Below, one piece after another: positions 1 through 6,540 of a stretch of DNA of 9,259 nucleotides. Under the pieces are notes generated by a model. That model was not told the origin of the DNA. It ran no database searches and worked only from the letters and a program-made list of their open reading frames with translations. The DNA is from Bacteroidales bacterium UBA1754 (GTDB taxonomy: Bacteria; Bacteroidota; Bacteroidia; Bacteroidales; Paludibacteraceae), in contig DCHK01000047.1 in assembly GCA_002315615.1 (NCBI GenBank), positions 1 through 9,259 of the forward strand, in the 5' to 3' direction. Position numbers and translations under genes: made by a program. How positions within the stretch are numbered: position 1 is the stretch's first letter; each line of letters starts with the position of its first letter.

Positions 1-590
1 AACTTTCGTTTGCCGTAAGTATGAAATTTTACCGTTACTCGATAGACGACAAAGTGATAGAACAATCGAAGAAAGATGGCGATGCTATCAACGAGAAACA
101 CGGATTCTATCCAAATGCTAACTTTGGTATTTTCTATCAAGACTACAAGTTCTTCACAGGACTTACGCTCACGAATATGATACCTGTTGAAATCTCGATG
201 TTTGGCGAGAAAGAACCTAAACGTCCATTCTCGTTCTTCTACCAAATTGGTTATGCTTTCGGTTGTGGAAGAAACACCAGTTTCGAACCAAGTGCCGTGT
301 TCAAAATGGATGCAGATAGTCGTAAGCAAATTGACATCAACGTACGCTTTATTCAGCATCGTGACGACCAAGACCTCAGTTGGTGGATAGGTTGCGCCTA
401 CAAACACAATCTTGACGAAGGTAGTGGACAAAGTCTTGTACTCCTTCCAAACGCCACTGTAAGAATCGGAAAGTTCCGCGTAGGTTATGCCTTCAACCTC
501 GACTTAAACAAACTTGTAAGTCACAACTACGGCACGCACGAAATTATGCTTGGCTACAGTTTCTGCCACACAAGCAAGTTCTGCCGATAG
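1..590 (+). CDS. PorP/SprF family type IX secretion system membrane protein (5' partial)
   Basis: The reading frame is open from the left edge (first full codon at position 3) to the TAG at 588-590, so the start lies outside the window. An ATG at 21 exists, but the residues before it (LSFAVS) continue the same beta-barrel pattern, and the family is about 300 residues long against the roughly 195 seen here. Alternating hydrophobic and polar strands, many aromatics and the ending GTHEIMLGYSF match the conserved C-terminus of the PorP/SprF family, the outer-membrane proteins that partner PorK/N or SprB-type adhesins in the type IX secretion system of Bacteroidota. This supports an outer-membrane barrel. 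Whether it is the core secretion component or one of the many SprF-like paralogues tied to a specific surface protein cannot be decided, because the upstream neighbour is missing. The gene converges on the M28 gene with only 11 nt between stop codons. Confidence 0.82.
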   Translation, partial: LSFAVSMKFYRYSIDDKVIEQSKKDGDAINEKHGFYPNANFGIFYQDYKFFTGLTLTNMIPVEISMFGEKEPKRPFSFFYQIGYAFGCGRNTSFEPSAVFKMDADSRKQIDINVRFIQHRDDQDLSWWIGCAYKHNLDEGSGQSLVLLPNATVRIGKFRVGYAFNLDLNKLVSHNYGTHEIMLGYSFCHTSKFCR

Positions 591-601
591 ACAGAGATAG
601 T

Positions 602-1570
602 TTATTTTTCCTCATACACTACATTCAGCAAGGTTTCTCCTACTGCTTGTAGTGTTTTTTTTTCGATATTTTGCATATCGTCGTTTTGTGTGTGCCAATG
701 CGATGGAAAACCATTTTCTGAGAAGTTGATAATATCAACGGAAGGAACGCCAAGTATCTCGTTCACAGGCACGTGGTCGTCGGTTATCTGACCCAACATT
801 TGAGGAATAAAATAATTTGAATAGCCTAATTCTGCTGCTTTTTGCCAAATTTTTTCTACCACGCCCTTTGCGTACATCATAGAATAAACTTCCTTATGAA
901 AAGTGGCATCCTTTGCGCCTACCATATCAAGCAAAATGCCGTATTTCGCACGATAGTTTATAGTATGCGGATTGGCTGACCAATATTGCGAACCAAGACA
1001 CCAACTATCACTGTCGCCACCACGAGGATTGCCATAATCTTCGGAATCGAAAAACACAATATCCACACCAACCGTAGGATTTTGCTGACCAAACAAACGA
1101 GCCATTTCAAGCAATACACCAACCCCACTCGCGCCATCATCAACTCCCAGAATCGGTTTGTTGTAATTCGCTTCATCTGCATCGTGGTCGGAATACGGGC
1201 GAGAATCCCAATGCGACATTAGCAGTACTCTACTTTTCGCTTCTACATTGAACGAACCGATAATATTTTTCGACTTTAATATGGTGCCATCAAAAGCACG
1301 GAGATTGGCATTTTGAACAGTTACTTCTGCACCAAATCTTGTCAACTCGTTTTGCAAGTACACAGCACAATCATCGTGCTCAACAGTATTTGGTACACGC
1401 GGTCCAAAATTTGCTTGATTTTGAATATACTGAAAGGCCGAATCTGCATTAAACTTCGGTACTTCTACTGCAACCTTTTCACTCACAACTTTCTGTACTT
1501 CAGATTTTCCACCATTGCACGAAATCAACAAAGTTGAAAGCACAAAAGCGACAGATAACAATTTTTCCAT
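602..1570 (-). CDS. M28 family lipoprotein, glutaminyl-peptide cyclotransferase (type II QC)-like
   Basis: A 322-residue protein with a lipoprotein signal (lipobox LISC, Cys18). No acidic stretch follows the Cys, so a periplasm-facing lipoprotein is likely. The rest is an M28 zinc fold resembling animal-type glutaminyl cyclase: SHWDSRP at 119-125, GVDDGASGVG at 142-151 (Asp145 as zinc ligand), FFDSEDYG at 173-180 (Glu177 as general acid/base), LLDMVGA at 213-219 (Asp215), ITDDHVPVNE at 262-271 (Asp265), and HWHT with His293 as zinc ligand. Such enzymes convert N-terminal glutamine to pyroglutamate. In Bacteroidota they act on exported proteins whose signal-peptidase cleavage leaves Gln first. 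At the second zinc-ligand position (Glu in the human enzyme) an Asp178 is found. An M28 aminopeptidase is the alternative. The start is the ATG at 1570, 9 nt after the DUF2490 stop, so the gene is probably the last of a minus-strand operon. Confidence 0.85.
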   Translation of the reverse strand: MEKLLSVAFVLSTLLISCNGGKSEVQKVVSEKVAVEVPKFNADSAFQYIQNQANFGPRVPNTVEHDDCAVYLQNELTRFGAEVTVQNANLRAFDGTILKSKNIIGSFNVEAKSRVLLMSHWDSRPYSDHDADEANYNKPILGVDDGASGVGVLLEMARLFGQQNPTVGVDIVFFDSEDYGNPRGGDSDSWCLGSQYWSANPHTINYRAKYGILLDMVGAKDATFHKEVYSMMYAKGVVEKIWQKAAELGYSNYFIPQMLGQITDDHVPVNEILGVPSVDIINFSENGFPSHWHTQNDDMQNIEKKTLQAVGETLLNVVYEEK

Positions 1571-1579
1571 ATTTTTCTT

Positions 1580-2293
1580 CTAAAAATCGTACGAAGCCGT
1601 CAGACCTACGGCAAAAATATTCTGCCTATTTTTCACTTGAATATCGTTCTGCACACGATAATATGCACCCAACGACATACGGCGAGTGAGCAAATAATCG
1701 CATCCTATTTGTGAACGCAAGGCATCAATTCTATTGCATTCAGCATCGTTCAACGAAGTGTAAAATTCAAAATAGGCGTAGGGCGAAAATCTCGAATTTG
1801 CTATTTTATACTCTGCCATCAGTCGGTTTCGAAAATAAAGTTTCGGATTACGTTTATAATCGCCCGTGTTGGGATTCTGAAAAGTGGCTTGAAATTTTGC
1901 ACGCCAACTCAACTTAAACGAACCAAACGACTCTTTGAATGTAAGTTGACCAAATGTGCGATGACGATTCTCGTAATACGAATAGTCTTTCGACTTGTTG
2001 ATAAAAGCATAACCAACGCCCAATTTCAAATGCTTGCGTGCAAAAGTATAGCCAAAAGAAACTGCCGTCTCTGAACGATAATAGTTTGTAATGTTGTTAT
2101 TAAATCGCAAACCTTCTGACAATGACACATCGAACTTTCTGCCCAAATCTTTATTCACCTCAAAAGACAAATGCGCTTCCATATCGTTGTCGGCAGCGTA
2201 CAACATTGGCGACAACAAGCAAAAAAACACAACATAAGACAGTTTACAAAAAACCGTCTTACGCCATTTTTTTATGCCCAGTTTGTTTATCAC
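1580..2293 (-). CDS. DUF2490 family outer-membrane beta-barrel protein
   Basis: A 237-residue protein with a signal peptide (basic start, hydrophobic residues about 18-32, likely cleavage near LYA/A at 33-34). A series of amphipathic beta strands rich in Tyr, Phe and Arg follows (for example VSFGYTFARKHLKLGVGYAF), and the protein ends in ASYDF with the terminal Phe typical of barrels handled by the BAM machinery. Pattern and length fit DUF2490, a family of small barrels with no established substrate. The start is a GTG at 2291-2293. The next in-frame Met lies at residue 30 and would remove the signal peptide, so GTG is preferred. The start comes 4 nt after the stop of the DUF4956 gene, which indicates co-transcription and perhaps translational coupling. 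The role is unknown. Placement beside a VTC/DUF4956 inner-membrane pair suggests an outer-membrane element of the same envelope function, but that is inference. Confidence 0.78.
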   Translation of the reverse strand: MINKLGIKKWRKTVFCKLSYVVFFCLLSPMLYAADNDMEAHLSFEVNKDLGRKFDVSLSEGLRFNNNITNYYRSETAVSFGYTFARKHLKLGVGYAFINKSKDYSYYENRHRTFGQLTFKESFGSFKLSWRAKFQATFQNPNTGDYKRNPKLYFRNRLMAEYKIANSRFSPYAYFEFYTSLNDAECNRIDALRSQIGCDYLLTRRMSLGAYYRVQNDIQVKNRQNIFAVGLTASYDF

Positions 2294-2297
2294 CGAT

Positions 2298-3029
2298 TTA
2301 TTCTTGCGTATATTGTTTGGGGTTTGTTATTTGGTCAACATCGTTAGACGCACCATCTTTGGGCAGATAAATCAATTTAATAAATGCCACGTCGCGCAAA
2401 AAGTCGATATGACCGATTTGTATTTTAAGAATGTTCAGTCCCGTACGTTTCTTCAAATCTGCAATAAGTTCAGCCTCTTTTTCGGGAACAATCATATCTA
2501 TTTTTTCGTAAAGCACCAATTTTGTACAAGTTTGTCTGAAGAATTTTTTGCTCTCCAACGCCCAAATAACAAGCAAAAAGAACGAGTTGGAAACTATCAA
2601 TTCTACATAACTTGCTGTGGTAGCCAAACCATTTATAACAGAAAGTCCCATTATCACGAACAAATAAGTCATTTCGCGAATGGAAATCTGCTCCGTTCGA
2701 TACCTTATTATTCCAAAAATAGCAAAAAGTCCAAGTACCAAACCGATTTGCATTTTAATGCTTCCAAGCAAATAGATAAGCAAGAAAATGGTAACGCTGA
2801 ATAGCATAAATGTGAAATAAAAATCACGACGTTTACCTTTTGGATAGTAGAAAAATTGTACAATGATAAATGACACTAAAAGGTTGAATGCAAAGCGTAG
2901 CAACAACATATAAAGACTTTGTGTGTCAAGAATAGGAACGCCCAAAAATGTTTCTGATATTCCTTCTGCTTGTGTATTGCCAAATTCGGCAGCAATACTT
3001 GGGTCGAATTCTAAAACTTCATCTTCCAT
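2298..3029 (-). CDS. DUF4956 family integral membrane protein
   Basis: A 243-residue protein. A soluble N-terminus of about 37 residues is followed by hydrophobic segments at about 38-62, 70-91, 93-109, 121-137 and 141-158, then a soluble C-terminal domain of about 85 residues. The family signature is clear: FAIFGIIRYRTEQIS at 102-116 followed by IREMTYLFVIMGLSVINGL, where short arginine-rich loops sit between membrane helices. DUF4956 proteins have no proven biochemical activity but are repeatedly encoded next to VTC-domain proteins, as here, where the VTC gene stops 5 nt before this ATG. The simplest reading is that it anchors the soluble VTC-domain enzyme at the inner membrane or forms a channel for its product, as the membrane parts of the yeast VTC complex do for polyphosphate. 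That role is inferred. Probably translated from one mRNA with its neighbours. Confidence 0.85.
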   Translation of the reverse strand: MEDEVLEFDPSIAAEFGNTQAEGISETFLGVPILDTQSLYMLLLRFAFNLLVSFIIVQFFYYPKGKRRDFYFTFMLFSVTIFLLIYLLGSIKMQIGLVLGLFAIFGIIRYRTEQISIREMTYLFVIMGLSVINGLATTASYVELIVSNSFFLLVIWALESKKFFRQTCTKLVLYEKIDMIVPEKEAELIADLKKRTGLNILKIQIGHIDFLRDVAFIKLIYLPKDGASNDVDQITNPKQYTQE

Positions 3030-3034
3030 AACTA

Positions 3035-3811
3035 TTATTTTATTATTTTATTATTCAGTTTTCGTAGTTTATTGTTAAAGCGATTGTGCCGTACACTTGG
3101 GTTTGTTAGCACCGTGCCAATGCAATATTTGCTGATTCCCATCGGCTTTATGCGAAACTCACGCAACAATTCGCGAAAATATGAGTACTGGTTTCCGTCT
3201 TGTTTCAGTTCTATAATCATCAACTTCGGAATCTCGCCATCGATACCAGTTTGATGATTGGTGAATTTAATGTTGAAATCAATCGTCAGTCGCTCACTCA
3301 TTCCGTTGTTTACAAGCGTAATGCGATAGAAATCATTTTCCACTTGTGGCAAAAGTTTTGTGTATTCGGTGCGCGACTCTTTTTGTAGAAAAGGAATGCC
3401 TACAGCATCTTCTGTTACACGTTCAAAAAGTTCGGGCGAAATATCCACGCGCTTTTTTTTGGTGCGACCTTTATTCGATTTATTTTTAATCTCTAACACA
3501 TACTGACCCGTAAGAAAATAATGACGCGTACGTATTTTTTGGCGTCCTAATTTTCTGTTGTGATGCGCCACATACATCTTCACATCTTCTGTGTCGTAAT
3601 AAAGTGTTTTGTAATGATTTACAACTTCGTCTCCCACAACTTGCACTTTATACAATGTTCTCACTTTTTCCAATATCAAAGGTAAATTATCAATGCTCGT
3701 AGTGAACTTTGTATCAATACGATTCATCAATTTTACGCTATCCATTTCTTGCAACGAAATGGGCGTCATTTCCTTCAATATTTGCTGATAAGATTCCGTT
3801 ATTTGGGTCAA
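3035..3811 (-). CDS. VTC-domain protein, polyphosphate polymerase-like
   Basis: Up to 258 residues, one soluble VTC domain of the triphosphate-tunnel fold. Visible landmarks are the entry motif RIDTKF (31-36), YYDTED (71-76), the paired basic strand KIRTRHY (92-98), LEIKNKSNKGRTKKKR (106-121), LTIDF (175-179), MIIELK (198-203) and KYCIG (228-232). These supply the ring of Arg/Lys and the Glu residues that hold phosphate chains and metal in the yeast Vtc4 catalytic domain, so the protein looks catalytically competent for making polyphosphate from ATP. The longest frame starts at a TTG (3809-3811). An ATG at 3767-3769 (residue 15) is a good alternative, because the longer start lies right beside a repeat hairpin. 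It forms a two-gene unit with the DUF4956 membrane protein 5 nt downstream. The family assignment is firm; the actual product is not proven. Confidence 0.85.
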   Translation of the reverse strand: MTQITESYQQILKEMTPISLQEMDSVKLMNRIDTKFTTSIDNLPLILEKVRTLYKVQVVGDEVVNHYKTLYYDTEDVKMYVAHHNRKLGRQKIRTRHYFLTGQYVLEIKNKSNKGRTKKKRVDISPELFERVTEDAVGIPFLQKESRTEYTKLLPQVENDFYRITLVNNGMSERLTIDFNIKFTNHQTGIDGEIPKLMIIELKQDGNQYSYFRELLREFRIKPMGISKYCIGTVLTNPSVRHNRFNNKLRKLNNKIIK

Positions 3812-3816
3812 GATTT

Positions 3817-3841
3817 TAGCCCCCCATCCCCCTAAAGGGGG
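3817..3841. repeat. GC-rich intergenic repeat hairpin (CCCCCTAAAGGGGG type)
   Basis: CCCCCTAAAGGGGG at 3828-3841 is a perfect 5-bp G/C stem around TAAA, preceded by TAGCCCCCCAT. Read on the minus strand it sits just upstream of the VTC gene's TTG start. From memory, this C5-TAAA-G5 element with a C-rich flank recurs between genes in many Bacteroidota genomes, so it is called a dispersed repeat rather than a gene-specific element. It could fold in the VTC mRNA leader. Confidence 0.6.
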
Positions 3842-3867
3842 TTCTTTATGTTTATTTGTTGATATTT

Positions 3868-3889
3868 AGACGCCACAATTGTGACGTCT
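3868..3889. repeat. Palindromic intergenic repeat (AGACG...CGTCT)
   Basis: AGACGCCACAA is followed directly by TTGTGACGTCT, an 11+11 inverted repeat with a single mismatch (C3873 against A3884). On the minus-strand transcript this position is a G-U pair, so the RNA hairpin is unbroken in the direction of the surrounding genes. The flank reads GTAGAGACG on the minus strand, the form known from widespread REP-like repeats. It lies between the YD-repeat gene and the VTC gene and could act as an mRNA stability or partial termination element. Confidence 0.6.
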
Positions 3890-3901
3890 CTACAACTATA
3901 T

Positions 3902-3930
3902 ACTTTTCACTTTTAACTCTTCACTTTTTT
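3902..3930. repeat. Degenerate short direct repeat (ACTTTTCACTTTTAACTCTTCAC)
   Basis: Imperfect repeats of an AAGTGAA/AAGAGTTAA unit as read on the minus strand, ending at the run of T at 3925-3930 just after the stop of the YD-repeat gene. Runs of AGTGAAGAGTTAAAAGTG are a familiar type of intergenic simple repeat in Bacteroidales. No function is visible. Confidence 0.45.
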
Positions 3931-3934
3931 CTAA

Positions 3935-4345
3935 TTATTTAACAATTCTTTCGTAAGTTTTCACAGAGAATAGTTTTCCGTTAGGCAAATAGTTGTATTG
4001 TTTTTTCTTTGTGCCATCGGGGTTATACTCATATTTACGAATACGACTGACACGGTTGCGGTCGTCGTAAACCACTTCCTGAATACATTTTCCGTTTGCA
4101 TCGTATTTAAAAGTCAATCGCTCTTTCTGTCCATAAACGGCATACTCTATTTCTTCCACTTTGAAACCATCGGCATCGTATACAGTAAGGTGGTCGAGCC
4201 AACGGCGTTTGCCTTCGGTGTTCCACTCTTTCACCGTCATACTTTTATGACCATCGAGTTTTGCTTGTCTTTCGGGCGAAATTTGGGCTGACAACAATTC
4301 GGCAATCATTGCCAATACTAACGTTATTATTACTTTCGTTTTCAT
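3935..4345 (-). CDS. Small secreted protein with YD-like repeats
   Basis: A 136-residue protein with a cleavable signal peptide (MKTK, hydrophobic residues 5-18, likely cleavage LSA/Q after residue 20). The mature part carries four turn motifs of the YD/RHS or MORN-like kind spaced about 12-26 residues apart: YDADG (56-60), YDANG (81-85), YNPDG (107-111) and YLPNG (119-123), each followed by beta-strand residues rich in Lys, Glu and Tyr. This predicts a small beta-sheet protein in the periplasm or on the surface. The function is not recognised. The mature N-terminus would begin with Gln21, the residue that the glutaminyl-cyclase-like enzyme encoded downstream acts on. The ATG start comes 9 nt after the stop of the upstream lipoprotein gene, so the two are probably co-transcribed. 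The 123 nt to the next gene hold three repeats. Confidence 0.75.
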   Translation of the reverse strand: MKTKVIITLVLAMIAELLSAQISPERQAKLDGHKSMTVKEWNTEGKRRWLDHLTVYDADGFKVEEIEYAVYGQKERLTFKYDANGKCIQEVVYDDRNRVSRIRKYEYNPDGTKKKQYNYLPNGKLFSVKTYERIVK

Positions 4346-4354
4346 CTTATTTCA

Positions 4355-5107
4355 TTATTTTATGTCAACTATTCTAATTACTTCTGCTTCAAATATTTTA
4401 CCTGATTCGTCCACTTTTATTGTGTCGGAAAATACAGGTTTCAGAATACTCTCGGCATATTCTTCAAACAATTTCATATCTGGCGAGTAGGCATAAATCA
4501 CATACTCGCCTTTCTGCAAACGCTGAAAAACATACGAGCCATCGTAAGAAGTTCGTGTGTCGTCGAGCACTATCGGGTCTCCCACTCTCGACAGATACAC
4601 ACGCGTTTCGGCAGGAATATAATCTATTGCCTTTCCGCCTTCGGAAATGTACTCACCATAATCTTTCAAATAGTAATTCACTTTCACACAACCTTTTATC
4701 ATCGAAGTGCCGTATGCTTTGCCTTCGTGAATATAAATAGTGCCAACATTTCCATTGTCGCCACGCGATATGGTAATGTTTGCTTTTTCGGCTTCTTTTT
4801 CGCCAGAGTCGTAGGTGGAATAGGCAAAAATTTCGTAATTGCCTTTGTTAAGATTTTTGAATTTGAAATAGCCATCGTAACCAGTTTCTACCTTGTCGCC
4901 TACTTCTTTGTTGCTACCATAGTAAATGTAAACGTTTTCTTTGACGGCTGGAATGGTGTCTGTAGAAAGCGAGAAGTCATCCTCGGAATGGATTACTTTA
5001 TAGACATATCCACTAATTGATGCTGTTCCGCCCTCGCCTTCGTCTTTGTTGCACGATACAAAGGCGCACAAACCGCACATCAATGTAAAAAAAAGTACTT
5101 TTTTCAT
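4355..5107 (-). CDS. Lipoprotein with two Ig/CNA-B-like (carboxypeptidase-regulatory-type) repeats
   Basis: A 250-residue lipoprotein with lipobox FVSC (Cys19), followed by NKDEGEG. A basic/acidic stretch right after the Cys resembles the lipoprotein export signal of Bacteroidota, so surface exposure is likely. Two related domains follow. Domain 1 (about 30-125) has ISGYVYKV, IPAVKENVYIYYG, TGYDGYFKFKNLNKGNYEIF. Domain 2 (about 136-246) has IKGCVKVNYY, IPAETRVYLSR, TSYDGSYVFQRLQKGEYVIY. The 'T.YDG.Y.F..L.KG.Y.I.AYS' core is typical of CNA-B/SdrD-B and carboxypeptidase-regulatory-like beta sandwiches. No catalytic motif is seen; a structural or binding role at the cell surface is plausible. 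It is the first gene of the minus-strand run 5107-602, and a long inverted repeat lies just upstream of it. Confidence 0.75.
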   Translation of the reverse strand: MKKVLFFTLMCGLCAFVSCNKDEGEGGTASISGYVYKVIHSEDDFSLSTDTIPAVKENVYIYYGSNKEVGDKVETGYDGYFKFKNLNKGNYEIFAYSTYDSGEKEAEKANITISRGDNGNVGTIYIHEGKAYGTSMIKGCVKVNYYLKDYGEYISEGGKAIDYIPAETRVYLSRVGDPIVLDDTRTSYDGSYVFQRLQKGEYVIYAYSPDMKLFEEYAESILKPVFSDTIKVDESGKIFEAEVIRIVDIK

Positions 5108-5134
5108 CGAATTTCAAACAATAATATTAGAATA

Positions 5135-5170
5135 ATTATTCAAAATAGCACAAATGCTACATTGAATAAT
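5135..5170. repeat. Long inverted repeat upstream of the lipoprotein gene
   Basis: Left arm 5135-5150 (ATTATTCAAAATAGCA), loop CAAA (5151-5154), right arm 5155-5170 (TGCTACATTGAATAAT). The arms pair over 16 positions with one 2-nt internal mismatch. It lies between the DUF4834 stop and the lipoprotein start. No T-run follows on the minus strand, so it is not a classical terminator. It could be an operator, or an mRNA end or leader structure. A TTTG on the minus strand falls in its left arm, and a TA-rich TTTG sequence (TATTGTTTG, one base longer than the -7 consensus) follows, so it may overlap a weak promoter of the 5107-602 run. Confidence 0.5.
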
Positions 5171-5182
5171 TAAAAGGTTAAT

Positions 5183-5404
5183 CTACTCAACTTCTTCAAA
5201 ATCAACGTATTCGCCCTCGTCTTTTGCAATTATTTTTTTATGCACCGACGAAGAACGATGCGTTTCTTGTTGCGTTGTCTGCTGTCTTTTGGTATTTCCA
5301 AAGTTAAAAATGGACACAATCTTACCCAAAATACTGAATGCTACAACTACAACCAATATTACTAAAACAATTATTCCAAACAACAAGAATAGCAGAACGT
5401 GCAT
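5183..5404 (-). CDS. DUF4834 family small membrane protein
   Basis: A 73-residue protein. One strongly hydrophobic segment (about 3-26), then a short amphipathic piece, a Gln/Thr/Ser-rich linker (about 38-54), and the conserved acidic tail KKIIAKDEGEYVDFEEVE. Size, single N-terminal membrane helix and the DEGEYVDFEE ending match DUF4834, a Bacteroidota family of unknown function. The tail probably faces the cytoplasm. Unusually for this genome, the ATG is preceded by a good Shine-Dalgarno sequence (AAAGGAG, 6 nt spacing). It has its own -7 box and follows metF by 87 nt, so it may be transcribed from its own promoter, by readthrough from metF, or both. Confidence 0.75.
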   Translation of the reverse strand: MHVLLFLLFGIIVLVILVVVVAFSILGKIVSIFNFGNTKRQQTTQQETHRSSSVHKKIIAKDEGEYVDFEEVE

Positions 5405-5410
5405 TTTATA

Positions 5411-5417
5411 CTCCTTT
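5411..5417 (-). promoter_or_regulatory. Shine-Dalgarno sequence of the DUF4834 gene
   Basis: The minus strand reads AAAGGAG, then TATAAA, then ATG, a near-ideal site 6 nt from the start. Most other genes in the window have only A-rich leaders, as is usual in Bacteroidota, so this gene may be translated more strongly than its neighbours. Confidence 0.6.
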
Positions 5418-5422
5418 ATTCA

Positions 5423-5438
5423 TTGCGTAAAAACGCAA
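5423..5438. other. Hairpin in the DUF4834 5' leader
   Basis: TTGCGT (5423-5428), loop AAAA, ACGCAA (5433-5438): a perfect 6-bp stem between the promoter box and the start codon of the DUF4834 gene. It has only a weak run of T/A on either side, so it is not called a terminator. It may shape the mRNA leader. Confidence 0.35.
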
Positions 5439-5455
5439 ACTTTTAATAAAACGTT

Positions 5456-5463
5456 CAAAGTTA
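5456..5463 (-). promoter_or_regulatory. Bacteroidota -7 promoter box for the DUF4834 gene
   Basis: TAACTTTG on the minus strand matches the TAnnTTTG consensus exactly, about 50 nt before the ATG. No clear TTTG -33 element sits at the usual 19-21 nt spacing. The identical 8-mer precedes metF. Confidence 0.5.
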
Positions 5464-5491
5464 TGAATTATTGCCCAAGTGCACATTAAAA

Positions 5492-6445
5492 TCAATATAT
5501 TTTTTCGGCAATGCGTTTCACACTATTTACGGCATTCATCGAATAGAAATGAATACTTGGGACACCCGCTTTTTTCAATTCCTCGGATTGCGCTGTGCAC
5601 CATTCAATGCCAAGTTGAACGGCAGTCTCTTTTGTGGTGCATTTACGAAGTTCCGAAGCCAATGTTTCGGGCAAATCGATATGGAAAACACGTGGCAAAA
5701 CCGACAACTGCGTAGGCGAAGTTATTGGTTTAAGTCCTGGAATGATTGGAACAGTTATGCCCTCTTGACGACATTTTTCCACAAACGAAAAATATTTTGA
5801 ATTGTCGTAAAACATTTGTGTAACAATGTAATCGGCACCCGCTTTTACTTTTTCTTTTAACCAAAATATATCAGATTCGGCGTTAGGCGATTCTTCGTGC
5901 TTTTCGGGATAACCAGCCACACCATACGAGAACGGCACCTTTGGTGCTTCAAACTCCGACCCATCAATGAAACGACCACGATTAAAATCATTCACTTGTT
6001 GTTGCAGTTCGTTTGCGTGAGAATGTCCATCGGCTTGCGCCTTGAAATTTTTCTCGTTTTTAGCACGGTCGCCACGCAACACAAGCAAGTTTGTAATGCC
6101 CAAATAATGCAAATCTATCAGTGCATATTCCGTTTCCGATTTACTGAAACCCGAGCAAATAACGTGTGGCACAACGGGCACTTTGTATTTGTTTTGAATA
6201 GCGGCTGCAATGGCTACCGTACCCGGACGATGGCGCACCGAAACTTGTTCAAAAAGTCCGTTCGGCAACGTGCGAAACTCCACTTCGCTACGATGCGAAG
6301 TAATGTTTATGTATTTGGGGTTAAATTCAAGAAGTTCCTCAATGTCGCGAAATAATTTGCCGGAATCTGCACCTTTCATTGGAGGCAGAATCTCGAACGA
6401 AAACGCAGTCTCGCTACAACCATTTATCAAATCTACAATATTCAT
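5492..6445 (-). CDS. metF: Methylenetetrahydrofolate reductase
   Basis: A 317-residue protein, full length for a bacterial MetF (about 290-320). It reduces 5,10-methylenetetrahydrofolate to 5-methyltetrahydrofolate with FAD and NAD(P)H in the cytoplasm, supplying the methyl group for methionine synthesis. Recognised elements of the TIM-barrel flavoprotein: FSFEILPP with catalytic Glu18, INITSH (46-51), VPHVICSG (92-99), LVLRGD (121-126, Asp126 near the flavin), YGVAGYPEKHEES (174-186), ADYIVTQMFYDN (204-215, folate-contacting Gln210), PIIPGLKPI (233-241) and the closing IHFYSMN (298-304). The start is the ATG at 6445, 19 nt after a TAACTTTG box. Its metabolic partner metH lies upstream on the same strand but is separated by a plus-strand unit. 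No SAM or cobalamin riboswitch fold was seen in the short leader. Confidence 0.97.
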   Translation of the reverse strand: MNIVDLINGCSETAFSFEILPPMKGADSGKLFRDIEELLEFNPKYINITSHRSEVEFRTLPNGLFEQVSVRHRPGTVAIAAAIQNKYKVPVVPHVICSGFSKSETEYALIDLHYLGITNLLVLRGDRAKNEKNFKAQADGHSHANELQQQVNDFNRGRFIDGSEFEAPKVPFSYGVAGYPEKHEESPNAESDIFWLKEKVKAGADYIVTQMFYDNSKYFSFVEKCRQEGITVPIIPGLKPITSPTQLSVLPRVFHIDLPETLASELRKCTTKETAVQLGIEWCTAQSEELKKAGVPSIHFYSMNAVNSVKRIAEKIY

Positions 6446-6464
6446 ATTTTCAACGTAAATTGCA

Positions 6465-6472
6465 CAAAGTTA
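6465..6472 (-). promoter_or_regulatory. Bacteroidota -7 promoter box for metF
   Basis: TAACTTTG on the minus strand fits TAnnTTTG exactly and ends 19 nt before the metF ATG, predicting a short leader. The -33 TTTG is not evident at standard spacing. The box implies that metF is now transcribed independently of metH. Confidence 0.55.
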
Positions 6473-6540
6473 GAAATTTTATTCCAATTCTGTCGTTTTC
6501 TTTACAAAAAGGCACAGCGAATAAATTTTCAACAAAAAAA

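Noticed and set aside
2274..2804. 176-codon plus-strand frame inside the DUF4956 and DUF2490 region
   Set aside because: It is antisense to two well-supported genes and its composition has no protein-like pattern.
3033..3055. TATTATTTTATTATTTTATTATT simple repeat between the VTC and DUF4956 genes
   Set aside because: It consists of the Lys/Ile/Asn-rich codons at the VTC end, the stop and an A-rich leader; ordinary low-complexity sequence.
5423..5438. TTGCGT/ACGCAA hairpin as terminator of metF
   Set aside because: It lies downstream of the DUF4834 promoter box and lacks a T-run on the minus strand, so it fits better as a leader hairpin.
5897..6355. 152-codon plus-strand frame within metF
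   Set aside because: It is fully antisense to metF, whose catalytic motifs are intact.
6510..6517. AGGCACAG, complementary to the left arm (CTGTGCCT) of the leader terminator, as an antiterminator
   Set aside because: It lies upstream of the predicted plus-strand transcription start, so it would not be in the RNA; an 8-nt match in this length can be chance.
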